A DNA stretch of 64,000 nt from Planctomycetota bacterium (lineage in GTDB: Bacteria; Planctomycetota; UBA11346). Shown piece after piece: positions 62,445-64,000 of this stretch (positions within the stretch are counted from its first letter, which is position 1; each line of letters starts with the position of its first letter). Below the pieces are notes generated by a model that did not search any database, was not told where the DNA came from, and worked only from the letters and a program-made list of their open reading frames with translations. The DNA lies in contig BJHQ01000013.1 in NCBI GenBank assembly GCA_014193115.1, forward strand, positions 1 to 64,000, written 5' to 3'. Both the position numbers and the translations under genes were made by a program.

Positions 62445-63554
62445 ATGCCCTCCTCCCAATGGTCCGCGCTGCTGCCCCACATCGGCCTGTGGCTGTTGGC
62501 GGCGGGTTTCGCCGCGGGCCTGGTGGTGGTGCTGTGGCCGGTGCTGCCGACCTTGCTGGTGGCCTTGGCGGTGGCGGCCCTGACCGAACCGGTGGTCTTC
62601 CGCCCATGGGATGACCGGCTCGGGCGCTGGCTGCCGCGCTGGGATCCCGCCGCTCGGCGCTGGTGCGCCGCCATGATCGCCGCCGTCTTGCTGGCGGCCT
62701 TCGCTGGAGCAGCGGTGCTGGTGGTGCTGTGGGCCCTGCTCGGCTCGTTCTGGGCCACGGTCGAGGGCGTGATCGGCATTGCCATACAAGATGGCGAACG
62801 GATCCAGGCGGTGGCGACACGGGTCGGCGGACGAGTGGCTGATCTCGCCGCATTGTACGGCCAAGGCGTGATCGACGCCCAGGCCATCGGCGCTGAAGTC
62901 CAGGCCGTGCTGGCGCGGACCCGGGTCGGGCCCGAAGTCCTGCAATATCTCATCACCGGTACCGGCGGGTTTCTCGCCCGTGCCGCGTTGGTCCTGGTCA
63001 CGGTCTTCTATCTGTTCAGCCAAGGTCCGGGCTTGGTCGGCTGGGTCGCCCGCTGGCTGCCCTTGGATGCTGCCGGGTTGGCCCTGGTCGCCCGGCGCTA
63101 CCGCGCCACCGCCTATCACCTGCTTGCCCACATCATCGCCCGGGCCATGGCCCATGGCCTGGGCCTGGGCCTGATCGCCTGGGGTATCGCCGGATTCAAT
63201 GGAGTTTTGGTGGCGGTGGCGGCCGGGTTGCTCGCCCTTTTGCCGTTGGTTGGTCCGTTGGTTGCCTGGCTGCCCCTGGCCGGCCTGATCTGGTCAAAAG
63301 GCCATCCGCTGTTGGCGATCGCCTTCGCGGTGTGCGGCTATCTGTGGACCTGGCTGGTCGAACGGCTGTTCCGCCGGGTCGCCGCCAGTCTAGGCACTGA
63401 TGCGCTGTGGATCGAGTTCCTGGTGTTTCTCGGCCTGGTTGGGGGAGTCATCGCCCATGGGCCGGCAGGCTTGGTGCTTGGCCCAGCCGCGGTGCTGGGC
63501 GCGATCGTCGCCGCCCAGCTGATCCGCCAGGTCTACTGGGCTGAATCAGATTGA
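62445..63554 (+). CDS. AI-2E-family transporter (PerM/YdiK-type permease)
   Basis: A 369-residue membrane protein with about eight hydrophobic helices in the AI-2E transporter pattern: two at the N-terminus (WLLAAGFAAGLVVVLWPVLP), a central extracytoplasmic domain (about 110-175), then VLVTVFYLFSQGP and the paired helices around VAAGLLALLPLVGPLVAWLP. The P-x-x-G-P signature and WTWLVERLFRR are typical. Known members export AI-2, auxin or ions; the substrate here is open. It is divergent from the kinase pair across a tandem repeat. Confidence 0.9.
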   Translation: MPSSQWSALLPHIGLWLLAAGFAAGLVVVLWPVLPTLLVALAVAALTEPVVFRPWDDRLGRWLPRWDPAARRWCAAMIAAVLLAAFAGAAVLVVLWALLGSFWATVEGVIGIAIQDGERIQAVATRVGGRVADLAALYGQGVIDAQAIGAEVQAVLARTRVGPEVLQYLITGTGGFLARAALVLVTVFYLFSQGPGLVGWVARWLPLDAAGLALVARRYRATAYHLLAHIIARAMAHGLGLGLIAWGIAGFNGVLVAVAAGLLALLPLVGPLVAWLPLAGLIWSKGHPLLAIAFAVCGYLWTWLVERLFRRVAASLGTDALWIEFLVFLGLVGGVIAHGPAGLVLGPAAVLGAIVAAQLIRQVYWAESD

Positions 63555-63609
63555 TCCGCCTACCTGGCACGCATTGAACCTTTTGGCGCCCGCAGACATT
63601 GCCCCGGCC

Positions 63610-64000
63610 ATGGCCGATGACCCGTTGCAGACGCTGGCGCCGCGCACCGTCCTCGACCGGGCGGTGGACAAGGGGCTGATCTCCCCCGAGATCGCCAAGG
63701 ACATCGGTGGACGCAGCTCATCCGGAGCCGAGGCCGCGGATCTGCTGGTGACCGAAGGATTCCTGACCCGCCACCTGGTGGCCACGGTGCTCAGCACCCA
63801 CACCCCGGCGACCAACATCACTGCGATCCAGCAGCCGGTCGAGATCAGCGGCTTCGTCATCACCGGCGTCCTCGGCCAGGGCGGCATGGGCACCGTCTAC
63901 CGGGCGACCCAGCGGTCCCTCGGCCGGCAGGTGGCGCTGAAGGTGATCAGCCCGGAGAGCGCCGCCGATCCGGAATTCGCCGAGCGTTTCCTGCGCGAAG
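63610..64000 (+). CDS. Ser/Thr protein kinase, N-terminal part
   Basis: The first 130 codons of a third kinase, cut by the window edge. Residues 1-85 are a helical leader (VLDRAVDKGLISPEIAKDIG, DLLVTEGFLTRHLVATVLST), often seen before planctomycete kinases. The kinase domain then begins ISGFVITGVLGQGGMGTVYR with the invariant lysine in VALKVIS. ATG 63610 is preceded by no strong ribosome-binding site. It follows the permease by 55 bp on the same strand. Confidence 0.9.
   Translation, partial: MADDPLQTLAPRTVLDRAVDKGLISPEIAKDIGGRSSSGAEAADLLVTEGFLTRHLVATVLSTHTPATNITAIQQPVEISGFVITGVLGQGGMGTVYRATQRSLGRQVALKVISPESAADPEFAERFLRE

Overview
This is a G+C-rich bacterial chromosome segment. Most of it looks like a free-living, flagellated Gram-negative bacterium of the Planctomycetota/PVC type. 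The clues are three large eukaryote-like Ser/Thr kinases (one fused to a formylglycine-generating-enzyme-like domain), a eukaryote-type UDP-sugar pyrophosphorylase, secreted glycoside hydrolases beside a phytanoyl-CoA-dioxygenase/AraC/FAD-oxidoreductase group, and a split flagellar regulon. The phylum is an inference from gene content only; no rRNA or tRNA gene is visible.

Layout. 1-4.8 kb (minus strand): a flagellar block of a FlhB C-terminal-like switch protein, a FliK-type hook-length protein, a FliA-type sigma factor and a small membrane protein, tightly packed. 5.1-9.4 kb: an AraC regulator with an FAD oxidoreductase and an MDR dehydrogenase downstream, and a divergent Fe(II)/2-oxoglutarate dioxygenase. 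9.5-14.4 kb (minus): polyphosphate kinase, Ppx/GppA exopolyphosphatase and a ROK sugar kinase. 14.6-19.1 kb (plus): a secreted FliL-like protein, UDP-sugar pyrophosphorylase and a zinc-ribbon Ser/Thr kinase. 19-27 kb: PanE-like reductase, LpxL-like acyltransferase, M1 aminopeptidase with a HEAT-like tail, SGNH hydrolase, esterase, ThpR and a UbiA-family prenyltransferase. 27-40 kb: a very large secreted glycoside hydrolase with a C-terminal sorting-like tail, a GH28-like enzyme, DNA topoisomerase I, RadC and a second secreted glycoside hydrolase. 39.9-48.4 kb: an exported truncated haemoglobin with a YHS-like domain, a 1516-residue coiled-coil protein, IlvC and a heparinase-like lyase.

48.45-51.27 kb is the most unusual part. 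It is an abruptly A+T-rich island (roughly one third G+C by eye) of five short plus-strand gene cassettes, each ending in a site with a GTTGGGC-type core and a complementary left arm. This is the architecture of an integron cassette array without an integrase in view. Its products are two small membrane proteins, an apparently frameshifted protein of unknown function, a GNAT acetyltransferase and a small lipoprotein.

51.4-56.7 kb (plus): a second flagellar operon, fliI-fliJ-(motE-like)-fliL-fliM-fliN, starting directly after the array and interrupted twice by inverted-repeat elements. 56.7-64 kb: a 20-bp minisatellite, a secreted thioredoxin-fold protein, a kinase-FGE fusion with an upstream partner gene, an AI-2E-type permease and the start of a third Ser/Thr kinase.

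Non-coding DNA is rich in repeats: 103-bp and 70-bp tandem arrays sharing one hairpin core, dispersed inverted repeats, and a 10-bp tandem repeat that supplies several Shine-Dalgarno-like sequences.
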